From Virgibacillus ihumii (GTDB lineage Bacteria; Bacillota; Bacilli; Bacillales; Amphibacillaceae): a DNA stretch of 64,000 nt. Location of the stretch: the NCBI RefSeq assembly GCF_902726655.1, contig NZ_CACVAN010000001.1, positions 2,108,001 through 2,172,000 on the forward strand. Reading direction: 5' to 3'. A program made the position numbers and the translations under genes. The notes under the pieces were generated by a model that saw only the letters and a list, made by a program, of their open reading frames with translations, ran no database searches and had not been told where the DNA came from. The first letter of the stretch is position 1. Each line of letters opens with the position of its first letter. Below are positions 17,636 to 25,230 of this stretch, piece by piece.

Positions 17636-17892
17636 AAACATAAAGCCAATCCACAATGGCTAAAATTTTATATTTACTTATTACCCAAAAATAAGCGAAA
17701 AGAGTGATGATAATTTAGAGCATTAAGTGCGTTTCAATACAATAGCTGAGGACAGAGTGTAATATACTCTGTCCTTAGCTGAAGTGGAATAAGTGCCTGT
17801 CTCTCTGGCTGACACTAATATGACAACAATTGATGAGGGTGTTCTTTTGATTCGGTAAACCATATATCGTATCCTATGTCTAATCCATATTT
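17636..17892. other. Intergenic region with a long hairpin (17744-17780)
   Basis: A 15-base stem, AGCTGAGGACAGAGT (17744-17758) with ACTCTGTCCTTAGCT (17766-17780) and one G-U pair, closes a 7-base loop. No U-run follows on either strand, so it is not a typical terminator. AAGTGCCTGTCTCTC (17790-17804) right after it resembles the reverse complement of the REP-like core found elsewhere in the window. A weaker AGCCA/TGGCT stem lies near 17643. Confidence 0.5.
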
Positions 17893-18048
17893 TCAAGTTC
17901 TTAGGTTAAGCGAAGTGATAAACTTTGTTCCCTTCTTTAATTTAAGGAAGGCTACAGCATGGAAGGGCCGACGTTTACTTCCAAATCCACCTGCTTTAGC
18001 AGTTGGACGTTTAAAGGCATTATCTAAATTCACTTTGCACGGATTACC
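17893..18048 (-). pseudogene. In-frame open extension behind the stop of the 165-residue gene
   Basis: Directly after the TAA of the next gene (18049-18051) the same frame stays open for 51 codons, starting GNPCKVNLDNAFKRP and containing KAGGFGSKRRPFHAVAF, to a TGA at 17893. The composition is protein-like (basic, few rare codons). It may be the lost C-terminus of the upstream gene after a nonsense mutation, or a fragment of another gene. I do not recognise it. Confidence 0.3.
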
Positions 18049-18546
18049 TTATTTATCTACCTTTACCCGGTCAGAAAACAACTGATCAAATATAACTTTA
18101 GCATATGTCTTAACCTCATGAAGCCCACTATCTATCCCATACCTTACGTATTCGTTATTTGACATTGGAGCATTTTCTACCAAATTGACTGTATCAGGAT
18201 CAAGTTCCCAATTCATGATCACCTTTCTAGCACCCTCTTTTAAACTGGCGCTTTTCTCACCGAACCAAGGGCCAAAATCCCATCCAAGATTGTTCGAAAA
18301 TGAAACAGGATGCTTAGACCCTCCAACAACATCTTTAGGAAGACCGAAAAACTCCCCGGATGTTTTTTCCGGATTTGCAAGTTGAGTTAAGTCATCAGCT
18401 ATTATAAATACTTGTAATAATTCATAGGATATATCGGGTCGCTCATGTTTTTCTACTAAATATCCTTGAAGTTTATCTTCAATATCTTTACTTAACTCAA
18501 GAATTTTTGCTACCGAATGTACCACTGGTGATGAATAATCGCTCAT
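18049..18546 (-). CDS. Hypothetical 165-residue protein
   Basis: I do not recognise this protein. It is soluble and acidic, with a helical N-terminal half (HSVAKILELSKDIEDKLQGY, IADDLTQLANPEK) and a central aromatic segment, NNLGWDFGPWFGEKSASL. There is no signal peptide or membrane segment. AGGAG lies 12 bases upstream of the ATG. It stands alone at the left border of an accessory island rich in broken genes, and the frame stays open for 51 codons after its stop. The size and context would suit an immunity or phage-defence accessory protein, but nothing in the sequence shows this. Confidence 0.6.
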   Translation of the reverse strand: MSDYSSPVVHSVAKILELSKDIEDKLQGYLVEKHERPDISYELLQVFIIADDLTQLANPEKTSGEFFGLPKDVVGGSKHPVSFSNNLGWDFGPWFGEKSASLKEGARKVIMNWELDPDTVNLVENAPMSNNEYVRYGIDSGLHEVKTYAKVIFDQLFSDRVKVDK

Positions 18547-18593
18547 AAATAACTACTCCTAACTATTGGTTTTTGTAATAACCGAGGTGTGCC

Positions 18594-18779
18594 TTAAAAA
18601 TTGGAAAGAGAAAAAGATAGCCCAGTAAATAATAAAAAACAAAATCCATTGACTATTATTCTAGCACCATATTTTTGAGAAGTATAGAACGGTGCTAATT
18701 CCGAGAATGACCGAAACCAAGAATTCTTGCATCCCCACAACCACCGCACAATTATGTATACAGATAAAGGAATTATCAT
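18594..18779 (-). CDS. Small putative membrane protein, possibly a fragment
   Basis: Two hydrophobic segments (MIIPLSVYIIVRWLW and IIVNGFCFLLFTGLSFSL) flank the hydrophilic stretch FSELAPFYTSQKYGARI in 61 residues. The frame is open for about 17 further codons upstream, where residues such as NIFWLVYI extend the first membrane segment, but no good start or ribosome site is visible there. It may therefore be the 3' part of a degraded membrane protein gene. Family not recognised. Confidence 0.35.
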   Translation of the reverse strand: MIIPLSVYIIVRWLWGCKNSWFRSFSELAPFYTSQKYGARIIVNGFCFLLFTGLSFSLSNF

Positions 18780-18830
18780 AATATAAACTAACCAGAATAT
18801 ATTGTTTATGAAATGTCGGAGGTTACATCA

Positions 18831-18993
18831 ATGAATAAAGAAGAATGGCGCAAATCATTTATCGATAAAATAAAAAAAAACGAATTGGAGTGAAAAGACT
18901 TTTTCGGTTAAGAAAGTACAGTTTAATGGACCAATTGACACGCTGCAGCAAATATCTCCTGAAATTCTGAGGATACTAAAAAAACCCCGCTGA
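18831..18993 (+). pseudogene. Small gene interrupted at a poly-A run
   Basis: GGAGG (18818-18822) lies 8 bases before an ATG that opens MNKEEWRKSFIDKIKK. A run of nine A (18872-18880) then puts the frame into an early TGA after 20 codons. Ignoring one A gives a coherent continuation, TNWSEKTFSVKKVQF then NGPIDTLQQISPEILRILKK, to a TGA at 18991. The intact product would have about 54 residues. It may be a frameshifted gene, a sequencing error or a slippage site. Function unknown. Confidence 0.45.
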
Positions 18994-19000
18994 TGCAGGG
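18978..19000 (-). terminator. Intrinsic terminator of the 60-residue protein gene
   Basis: On the minus strand CCCTGC, loop ATCA and GCGGGG (19000-18985, one G-U pair) are followed by seven T (18984-18978). It lies 3 bases behind the stop of the gene at 19003-19185. Confidence 0.75.
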
Positions 19001-19002
19001 AT

Positions 19003-19185
19003 TTATCGCATATATTTTTTCAGTTTCGATAAAATTAAATCATTATCAAAGTCCTCTTTTTTTACATCAAAATTCCTTTTAGAGGCCTCCAGGTAAGATT
19101 GCTTTAACCTTGCTTTACGTGTCATTCTAGGATTTTTATTCTCTGGATGTCCACGGCGTTCTTTTACAGCTTGATCTTGTGCCAT
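19003..19185 (-). CDS. Hypothetical 60-residue basic protein
   Basis: A small, charged, lysine-rich protein beginning MAQDQAVKERRGHPENKN and ending LSKLKKYMR. AGGAAGGTG lies about 7 bases before the ATG at 19185; a GTG three codons earlier sits inside this site. It ends directly before an intrinsic terminator, so it is a complete small transcription unit and probably expressed. I do not recognise a family. Its position inside the accessory island and its charge would suit a nucleic-acid- or ribosome-associated protein, but this is a guess. Confidence 0.55.
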   Translation of the reverse strand: MAQDQAVKERRGHPENKNPRMTRKARLKQSYLEASKRNFDVKKEDFDNDLILSKLKKYMR

Positions 19186-19240
19186 AAAATTCACCTTCCT
19201 TTAATTTAATTTTACTGCATATGCATATGTTTGTAAAATT

Positions 19241-19517
19241 CTACGTTTGATCATCCGATATTATTGATATGCTGTCACATATAATTCGCGCTGTTTCAAG
19301 CAAAGATTGTATGATTTTTATATCATAATCCGTAAATTCATATTCAGAACTGCCAAAAAGAACAAACAATTCCTCGTCCTGCTCCTCTTGCTGCAACATT
19401 AATACGTTTTCGCCCATTATCGTTCGGTTCCGGATTAAGAAATTGTCATTGTCATCCTCTGATTTACTCAACGTTTTTTTAAACCGATTCAATTGTCTAT
19501 TATCAAATTCCTCACCA
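19241..19517 (-). pseudogene. Open frame behind the transposase, probable gene fragment
   Basis: The frame reads NDGEEFDNRQLNRFKK at its start and SEYEFTDYDIKIIQSLLETARI near its end, and looks coding (acidic, alpha/beta pattern). No start codon with a ribosome site lies between it and the transposase tail; the frame runs back into the shadow of the transposase. It is best read as the 3' remnant of an unidentified gene truncated by insertion. Confidence 0.3.
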
Positions 19518-20059
19518 TCATTTATTCTGAACAAACTCCCGATACTTCCTGCGCTTCTCCCACGCATCCCCGGAAAAATAATCCAAAATAATATCCATGT
19601 TCACAAGAGGATGGCGGGAAATATGGATATAATACCGGAAACTGCTCCATTGTAGTTTTGTGCATGGTTCACCATGTCGGCATCGACCGGATTCAAATGG
19701 ATATACCGGCTTACTTCCAGCATTCCCTGTTTTGTTCCAATAAGTTTATCATAATACCGTTTTTCAAACACATGACCGGTGATTCTGTTCTTCGTGTTAT
19801 AATAATCGGCGTAGCGCTTGTTTATCAGTGACATAACCTTGGAAATAGGCTGTTCTTTGGAGCGTATTTGCAGGTGAAAATGGTTGGTCATCAAACAATA
19901 GGAAGCGAGTTCAAAGGGGATTTTCTTATGGACTTGTTGCAGGATATGAAGAAAGGTCTTAAAATCACCTTCGTCTTTGAAAAGTGCATCCCGACGATTG
20001 CCGCGGCAGACAACGTGATAGAATGAATTTGGTACCCAAACCCGCTTTTTACGACCCAT
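19518..20059 (-). pseudogene. REP-associated tyrosine transposase (Y1/IS200-like), frameshifted
   Basis: A Y1-type HUH single-strand transposase of the TnpA-REP family. The N-terminal part has FYHVVCRGNRRDALFKD, the HUH motif is in CLMTNHFHLQIRS and the block around the catalytic Tyr region is SRYIHLNPVDADMV. Near 19650 the frame is broken: the family sequence YKWSSFRYY is recovered only if one base is restored at TACAATGG. In the shifted frame it continues SSFRYYIHISRHPLVNMD to KRRKYREFVQNK and a TGA at 19518. A one-base loss thus destroyed it. REP-like hairpins, the expected substrates of such proteins, occur through the window. Inactive unless the break is a sequencing error. Confidence 0.85.
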
Positions 20060-20218
20060 GGTTACTGTACCATCCCTTTTCTTATTTTGTCTCCTTGGGA
20101 CCGCCGCATTGTTACGGATTCCCCACCCAGTGGCTATCCATCATCTTCTTAAAAACATTCAAAATGATGAAAGCATGGAGGGAAGCATAAGAACCGTCCC
20201 TGTGCTTCGTTGATAACA

Positions 20219-20240
20219 TTCGGGAATGACAGGCACACCC
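20219..20240. repeat. REP-like element, copy 2
   Basis: TTCGGG (20219-20224), ATGACAGGCACA and CCC form a short version of the REP-like hairpin, upstream of the broken transposase. The neighbouring GAACCGTCCCTGTGC (20191-20205) is also typical of sequences found next to such transposases (recollection, not checked). Between 20060 and 20218 I see no gene. Confidence 0.5.
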
Positions 20241-20289
20241 AAAAGTCAAACTCAAGTTGAAAATTAGTAAACTTAACTAAAAAAAATTG

Positions 20290-20318
20290 TTGACTTTTTA
20301 ATTAAATATAATTATAAT
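20290..20318 (+). promoter_or_regulatory. Consensus sigma-A promoter of the structured RNA
   Basis: TTGACT (20290-20295) and TATAAT (20313-20318) are separated by exactly 17 bases, the best promoter in the window. No plus-strand protein frame follows; a structured segment does. Predicted transcription start is about 20325. Confidence 0.75.
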
Positions 20319-20324
20319 GAACAT

Positions 20325-20407
20325 AATAAGAGATGAGCTTGTTTTTCTCGAAGGCTTACGTGCCACGTGAGTTACTTAGTAGAGAAAAAGGGGCTCATTT
20401 ATTTTTT
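20325..20407 (+). ncRNA. Probable DUF3800-associated structured RNA
   Basis: An RNA of about 80 nucleotides starts after the consensus promoter at 20290-20318. ATGAGC (20333-20338) pairs with GCTCAT (20393-20398), two U-G pairs follow, and UUUUUCUC (20342-20349) pairs with GAGAAAAA (20382-20389). This gives a closing stem of about 16 pairs with one mismatch. Inside, CTTACG (20355-20360) and CGTGAG (20366-20371) form a second hairpin with loop TGCCA. The closing stem is followed by TTATTTTTT, a U-run for termination. The 3' end overlaps the end of the convergent DUF3800 gene by about 12 bases. Conserved RNA motifs next to DUF3800 genes have been described from comparative genomics (Weinberg and colleagues, 2017); membership of one of those motifs is my inference. 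Confidence 0.65.
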
Positions 20408-21221
20408 GGCCTATAGAAATCGTTATACTTAAAATCATTCGGAATAAACTTCCAATGTCTGTACGGATGTTTCCATCTGTTTGCTTTATCTCCGTTAAGG
20501 CCGGTCGATTCACCAATATTAAAATTCGGGTATATCGCACCAATATGTTGATTTATGTGTTTATATAACTTTTCTTTAGCAATTGTTCTGCTACCTCTTA
20601 TCCTAGAACCTTCAGGTTTGCTTAAATGTTTATTGTTCAACCTGAACTCCATGGCACCCAATACCACATCAAGGCATTGTAAGATTACGTGATCATGAGA
20701 CCTCGCCTCTGCTATATCGTCTTTACTGTGAATTTAAGAAGTCTTGCTCAAATTGCAGCCTATAGATGAAATCAATGAACGCCTCGTTTTTTTCTTTTGT
20801 ATCTGGTAACTGATCAAAAAAAGGGTATAAAGATACATTTCCCTTTAAAGGATTCGAAAAATTCAATCCGAATGCATGCTTGAAAAATTGAAAATAGAGC
20901 AAGAAATACTCATTTTTGCGTTGAGTTAATGTAAGGTTTGTCGGTTCGTATCGATTATGTGTAAACATTATCCTTACTTTAACCTTATCCTGTTTTATAA
21001 ACCTGAAAAACTCGTCCATCAAAATCATATATTTTTCTAAATAAATTTTTGTAACCTTTTGCCATTTAACTTCACTAAACAAATGAAGAGCTTCTTTTTG
21101 CAGTTCTAAAGTATCTTTGACCTTAATGGAAATCATTTGACCTAACCAAAGCTCCACCATAAAAGTTGCTGAAATAATCGCCACGTTTAACTGACTCATC
21201 GCAGTAAATAATATATTGCAT
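20395..21221 (-). pseudogene. DUF3800 protein gene with two frameshifts
   Basis: Three open segments join into one DUF3800 protein when one extra base is ignored near 21127 and one near 20731. The first segment starts at the ATG at 21221 (GGGGAG upstream) with MQYIIYCDESVKRGDYF, the expected N-terminal Asp-Glu-Ser of the family. The middle has SEVKWQKVTKIYLEKYM and IMFTHNRYEPTNLT. The last has HSKDDIAEARSHDH, CLDVVLGAMEFRLN and NFNIGESTGLNGDKANRW and ends at 20395. The intact product would have about 275 residues, usual for the family, which has an RNase-H-like fold and is common in defence regions. Both breaks are single-base, so loss is recent or due to sequencing errors. A structured RNA gene faces it. 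Confidence 0.85.
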
Positions 21222-21722
21222 TCGGTTCTCCCCAATTGTATATGCAAATTTTTTAAACAATATTAAGAATAAAAAAGAACTTATATTCTATTATTATAAT
21301 GGAGCTTCTCTCAAAAGTACAATAATTGAAAATACAAGAATTGTCTTAGAAAGAACCTATTTTGCATTGATTATTATGACGTTATTAAAAAGTGAATCTG
21401 TACCTCTATGTAGCATCTGCTGTTTCAATAATACATCACAGAATATCTTTAGAACTTCACGATGACCTAAATTAATTCTGTAGTATATGGTTATTAAAAT
21501 GACTCCAATGAATGGACCATACAATCTAGGAACTAGTTTCCGTAGATTTTTATTGCTATCTGGGGTGATTTCTATCCATTCAGGGTCTAGGACTTCATTA
21601 TTTCACCTCTTTTTTCATATTTTATCACCCTTTTACGATTCTTTATATCATGATGTTTTTATAAATAAGGTTTTTGAAAAACACACCTGTATCTCCAATG
21701 TATAGACCTATTTGGTTATCCT
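21222..21722. other. AT-rich region with no assignable gene
   Basis: About 500 bases between the DUF3800 gene and the phosphoribosyltransferase-like remnant. A plus-strand frame of about 57 codons near 21285-21465 (with the segment ASLKSTIIENTRIVLERTYF) looks faintly protein-like but has no start or ribosome site. No hairpin or REP-like motif is evident. It is probably gene debris. Confidence 0.35.
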
Positions 21723-22007
21723 ATGAGAATTTTTAAAATGCCCCTCACAAACCAGCACGCAGTATATTGTATCAATCTTCATTTTAATTTTAGTCGTGCT
21801 AGGAATAGCGTGGATTTTAATCTAATTGATAATATTGTAATTATGGATGACTTAAGCGGTACAGGAAAAACAATTACCAAATATATAGATTCCTTGCATA
21901 ATCGATATCCTTTTATTACAAAGCATAAAAAAATATATATTATGCTAATAGAGTGTACAGAACAGGCTGAGAATCGTATCAGCGATTTCGGAAAAAACAT
22001 AACTTGA
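21723..22007 (+). pseudogene. Remnant of a phosphoribosyltransferase-like (PRTase-CE type) protein
   Basis: The only recognisable part is the PRPP-loop-like block DNIVIMDDLSGTGKTITKYI, two acidic residues followed by a Gly-rich turn, then HKKIYIMLIECTEQAENRIS. This is the core of the phosphoribosyltransferase-like domain found in some conflict-system proteins. Intact members are several hundred residues long; here only about 60 residues match, with no ribosome site and a stop soon after. A REP-like hairpin follows 13 bases behind the stop, so the gene was probably cut at that element. Assignment rests on motif resemblance only. Confidence 0.45.
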
Positions 22008-22019
22008 ATATAAAGATTA

Positions 22020-22044
22020 TTCGGGGAGTGACAGGCACCCCGAA
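22020..22044. repeat. REP-like hairpin, copy 3 (perfect arms)
   Basis: TTCGGGG (22020-22026) and CCCCGAA (22038-22044) are perfect inverted arms around AGTGACAGGCA. This is the best-formed copy and defines the loop sequence of the family. Confidence 0.75.
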
Positions 22045-22048
22045 CTAT

Positions 22049-22360
22049 TGGCGTGTAACCATGTATACTACTTCCTCCAAAAATTGCTTAATCTGTTTAA
22101 GCAGTTTTCAACCTATTTAGTAAAGAAATAATACGACTTATAACCCTTTCTTGCTCTTCAATACGCATATTCGATCCACTTGGCAGACACTTAGGATTGA
22201 TAGTCAATGCTGTCAACCATCGATTTCACCCAAATCTTAAAATAAAGTCACTCCCTCCCTTGCTACACTGCTCAGTCAAACTTCAAGTTATCATTTGAAG
22301 CTTATATATAATTTAAATCGATAAAATTCGACAAATTCCGTGACAGGCGCCCAGAACTAT
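22049..22360. repeat. Duplicated segment, copy A (aminotransferase tail plus LCP gene start)
   Basis: This segment is about 80-90% alike by eye to 33828-34165, allowing for gaps. It begins with the reverse complement of the LCP gene start (codons for MVTR, then GGAGG), continues through a degraded C-terminus of a DegT-family aminotransferase and ends in a REP-like motif, copy 4 (22336-22356: TTCCG, TGACAGGCGC, CCAGAA). Compared with copy B it lacks about 48 bases of the aminotransferase part. There is no LCP gene beyond the first codons here. Confidence 0.7.
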
Positions 22361-22361
22361 G

Positions 22362-22813
22362 GGGATAAAGTACATTTTCTTGGGATGAGAACTTCTAAAT
22401 CATTGGCTCTCTACTTTGAAATGATGCTGGGAAACATACTGGATAATTTAAATCAGTTAAGCTTAAATTCCGATTTTCTTTACGATGAAGCGCTGAAATT
22501 TAAAAAAGGCGATGTTTTGGTGGTTATTGCCTTATCCCCTTATGCAAAACATGCCATAAATTTCGTAAAATACTGCAGGAAACATTTTGATATAAATATT
22601 GTTGTGATTACTGACTTGCACACATGTCCAATCATACAGGATAGTGACGCCCACCTGATATCAGGTCAAAGCAAAAACAGATACAGTATTATTCCTGCTA
22701 TCACTTTAATGGAATCAATAATCATAGACATCGGAAAAAAATCCCCTCATTCTGTGAGTAAAATATCGAAATTAAATGAAATGCATCAAGAGAATGATAT
22801 AACGACATTATGA
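22362..22813 (+). pseudogene. RpiR/MurR-type regulator lacking its DNA-binding domain
   Basis: The frame encodes an SIS sugar-phosphate-binding domain: KVHFLGMRTSKSLALYFEMM at the start, KKGDVLVVIALSPYAKHAI for the ligand loop and NIVVITDLHTCPII behind it, ending at residue 157 of the open frame. The N-terminal helix-turn-helix of RpiR/MurR regulators (about 80-100 residues) is absent. The coding similarity starts right after a REP-like motif (GACAGGCGCCCAGAACT), and the only ATG before it (22340) lies inside that motif without a ribosome site. It is therefore a 5'-truncated gene cut at a REP-like element. MurR proteins respond to MurNAc-6-phosphate; whether this one did is unknown. Confidence 0.7.
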
Positions 22814-22814
22814 A

Positions 22815-22842
22815 AGCCGTACCACCCTTTAGTGGTACGGCT
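22815..22842. terminator. Perfect 11-base hairpin behind the regulator remnant
   Basis: AGCCGTACCAC (22815-22825) and GTGGTACGGCT (22832-22842) enclose CCTTTA, immediately after the stop at 22811-22813. No U-run follows, so termination would be weak or Rho-assisted; it was probably the terminator of the former regulator gene. Confidence 0.6.
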
Positions 22843-23493
22843 GAGTACAAGAATTCTGTCCTTCATTATCCCCATAAAATGATCACGGAGGGCACCTTTT
22901 CCATTGGCTAACAGCTCCTGCCGCCAATCATGAATTGGATTTTCACTATTAAGTAATAACCCATGTCGGGCGCACTTCTAAGTATTGATTGGATGCATGA
23001 TAAGGATGTTATTGACAAATGTCTTTCCTCAATGAAGAGAACCAAAAACAGTTAAAACATAATTTTATTCGACATAACCTGACAAATTTCAGGGAGTGAC
23101 TAGGCACTCAAAACAATTTATCTAGAGTTTTGTCACAACCACCAACTTGAACATGTTTTTATTTTGCGTGTTATCACCAGTACTGTCCAAGCGGCTCTCG
23201 CTTCAGTTAAAGACGCAGTTTCCAAACCCAGCCCACAAAAAAATGTAATCAATACAATCATTGGGTATATCGGGAAATGACTGGGTATCCAAAAATTATG
23301 CTGAAGCTACCCTATGTCTTTCTTCATCATTGGTAACCTCTTCTACAAACACTGGTACATTCCTCCACAAAATGTGATAAAAAAAAGCACAGCTAGTAAG
23401 AATATTTATGTTAAAATATTCTTCCATATAATTTGACAAAATTCAGGGAGTGACAGGTACTCAGAATTTAAACATTACCCCCATCTACTCTAT
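22843..23493. repeat. Gene-free debris region with REP-like elements, copies 5 and 6
   Basis: About 650 bases without a gene. Copy 5 (23087-23113) reads TTTCAGGGAGTGACT then AGGCACTCAAAA. Copy 6 (23442-23466) reads TTCAGGGAGTGACAG then GTACTCAGAA. A more divergent version lies near 23271-23292. The segment near 23330-23380, reading NVPVFVEEVTNDEE on the minus strand, resembles one at about 34360-34410. A minus-strand stretch near 22880-22970 reads ENPIHDWRQELLANGKGALR and may be a scrap of a transposase OrfA. Each copy follows a GACAAA-containing stretch. Confidence 0.55.
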
Positions 23494-25230
23494 TTAACTA
23501 TCCCGTTCAATTTCCATAAATCTAAGTTTAAAATCATAGTCCTTTATCGTCTCAGTTAATCCAACCATAGATAATTTTGCTGCAGTGGACTCGATAGTTT
23601 CTGGTCTGTTTAGATCATGGTTCTGAAGCGGTCGATAAGCAAACACAAAAATTATATCCTTTGTTCTTCGCAATCTACGGATGAAACTTTTCACGTCCGG
23701 AAAATCATTCCGGAATTTTTTAGCAGCTTCAGATTGCTGCGATTGAGTTTCATCGTCCTTTTTAATTTTCCCAATAATACGCTTATAAAATTCTCCAAAA
23801 ATCCTTTCTCCATTATCATAATACAATCCATCACGTATGATTGTCATGGCATGCTCAATTTGATCTACTAAAACTCTAACGTCACCAGATAAACCATCTT
23901 TAACATGTATAAAGTACATTGTATCGTTTTCCGCATATAGCAAGTCACATATTTCTATATTGCGGTACAGAATTTTATCTAAAACATATAAAGATGGAAC
24001 TTCATTATGATAATAATTATAGTCTCCTTCACTCTCTTGATGTGGCCAAAAATTCATTTTATTAATTCTAAAATCATGGTCGAATCCGTTTACTACTTTA
24101 TTAACAAATTGCTTGTTTAATTCTTCCATGAACGACCTGTTAACTTTATGCCAATTCCCACCCATAAGCCAATATGTTTCACTATTCAGCGTAACTTTCA
24201 CATCAAAATGTTCATACAAATTGTGCCTAGTTTCTTCACTATTTTCAATTTCACCAGTTAAATACGTGTGAGTTATAATTGACATTAGATCATCATGATT
24301 TTTATCTAATTCTACGTATTTCTTGAACAATGATGCTATGTCACTTTCTGTTTCATAGCTCTCTTTGACCCCGGAATCATTGTTTATTGTTATAAAATGG
24401 GCATCGTATACTTCATAGTAAGGAATAATACTAAAAGTCCCGTTATAATCAGTAGAGTTCAGATATTGGGTGAATTCTCGAATTAGATATTCATCCAATT
24501 CATTTGCCACACTATCTTTATCATTCAATCTATAAAAGGGATTGATGTCATAGCCTGTTTCTTGTAATAACTGTAATACGGAGCCTAGCATGATGTCGAG
24601 CTCTCTTAGTGTAATTGCCTTCCCAAGTTTTATTGAATCTTTGGCAAGAAGCCTATAATCCTTTTTCTTTGTATTGATTTTGATCCCCAGTTTTTTGGTA
24701 ATGCTTTTGCTGGGTAATGCGACATAAATCTCATTGAAAAAATTATTGAAATCCGCTTCTGTATTTATTGTAACCCTTCGGTTATATTGATAATTGCCAC
24801 CCAAAATATTCCCCGTAAAGTACCTGTCATTTACCCTCTTAATTACATCATCATTCCGGTCGATTAACCGGGATAACAACTCCAAACCAAAATTATAGTC
24901 CTTAACTCCATCGAGCACTTGATAGCCATTGCCACCGGTAACAGCAAAGATTTCATCACCAACTTTTAAAAATAAGACAAACGATTGCCTTATGTTTTGG
25001 ATCTCGTCAAGATCACTAACTAGCTCCGTCAAAGTCCTCCCCCAATTCGGATTCGTTTTGACTACGCTTGTATATAAGCTGTATTTTGATATGTTAGTGA
25101 ATTTGAATTTACGGTTAGTATGCTTTACGAGTTTTTTATCTTCTTCTCTATTTTCGTTAAAATCATCAACTATTTGCTGCCATTCTCCTTTGGTATGCAA
25201 CCTGTATATGGTAAAATGGCTGGCACTCAT
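23494..25230 (-). CDS. DUF6119 / TIGR04141-type sporadically distributed protein
   Basis: A 578-residue soluble protein that matches the sporadically distributed TIGR04141 (DUF6119) family in start and layout. The N-terminus is SASHFTIYRLHTKGEW, the segment FAVTGGNGYQVLDGVKDYNF lies near residue 95-115 and a nuclease-like C-terminal half contains YLLYAEND-type strands (CDLLYAENDTMYFIHVKDG) with conserved Glu/Lys spacing reminiscent of restriction-endonuclease-fold proteins. AAAGGGGG precedes the ATG. It is a single-gene unit flanked by about 580 empty bases and REP-like debris. Members occur patchily in genomic and defence islands. An anti-phage role is inference; the molecular activity is unknown. 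It is the largest intact gene of the accessory island. Confidence 0.75.
   Translation of the reverse strand: MSASHFTIYRLHTKGEWQQIVDDFNENREEDKKLVKHTNRKFKFTNISKYSLYTSVVKTNPNWGRTLTELVSDLDEIQNIRQSFVLFLKVGDEIFAVTGGNGYQVLDGVKDYNFGLELLSRLIDRNDDVIKRVNDRYFTGNILGGNYQYNRRVTINTEADFNNFFNEIYVALPSKSITKKLGIKINTKKKDYRLLAKDSIKLGKAITLRELDIMLGSVLQLLQETGYDINPFYRLNDKDSVANELDEYLIREFTQYLNSTDYNGTFSIIPYYEVYDAHFITINNDSGVKESYETESDIASLFKKYVELDKNHDDLMSIITHTYLTGEIENSEETRHNLYEHFDVKVTLNSETYWLMGGNWHKVNRSFMEELNKQFVNKVVNGFDHDFRINKMNFWPHQESEGDYNYYHNEVPSLYVLDKILYRNIEICDLLYAENDTMYFIHVKDGLSGDVRVLVDQIEHAMTIIRDGLYYDNGERIFGEFYKRIIGKIKKDDETQSQQSEAAKKFRNDFPDVKSFIRRLRRTKDIIFVFAYRPLQNHDLNRPETIESTAAKLSMVGLTETIKDYDFKLRFMEIERDS

Noticed and set aside
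21487-21705. 72-codon plus-strand frame in the accessory island
   Set aside because: No ribosome site, no recognisable motif and low-complexity hydrophobic content; treated as part of the debris between DUF3800 and the PRTase-like remnant.
22880-22975. Transposase OrfA fragment on the minus strand (HDWRQELLANGKGALR)
   Set aside because: The resemblance to IS3-type OrfA is limited to about 20 residues and could be chance; mentioned only within the debris region.
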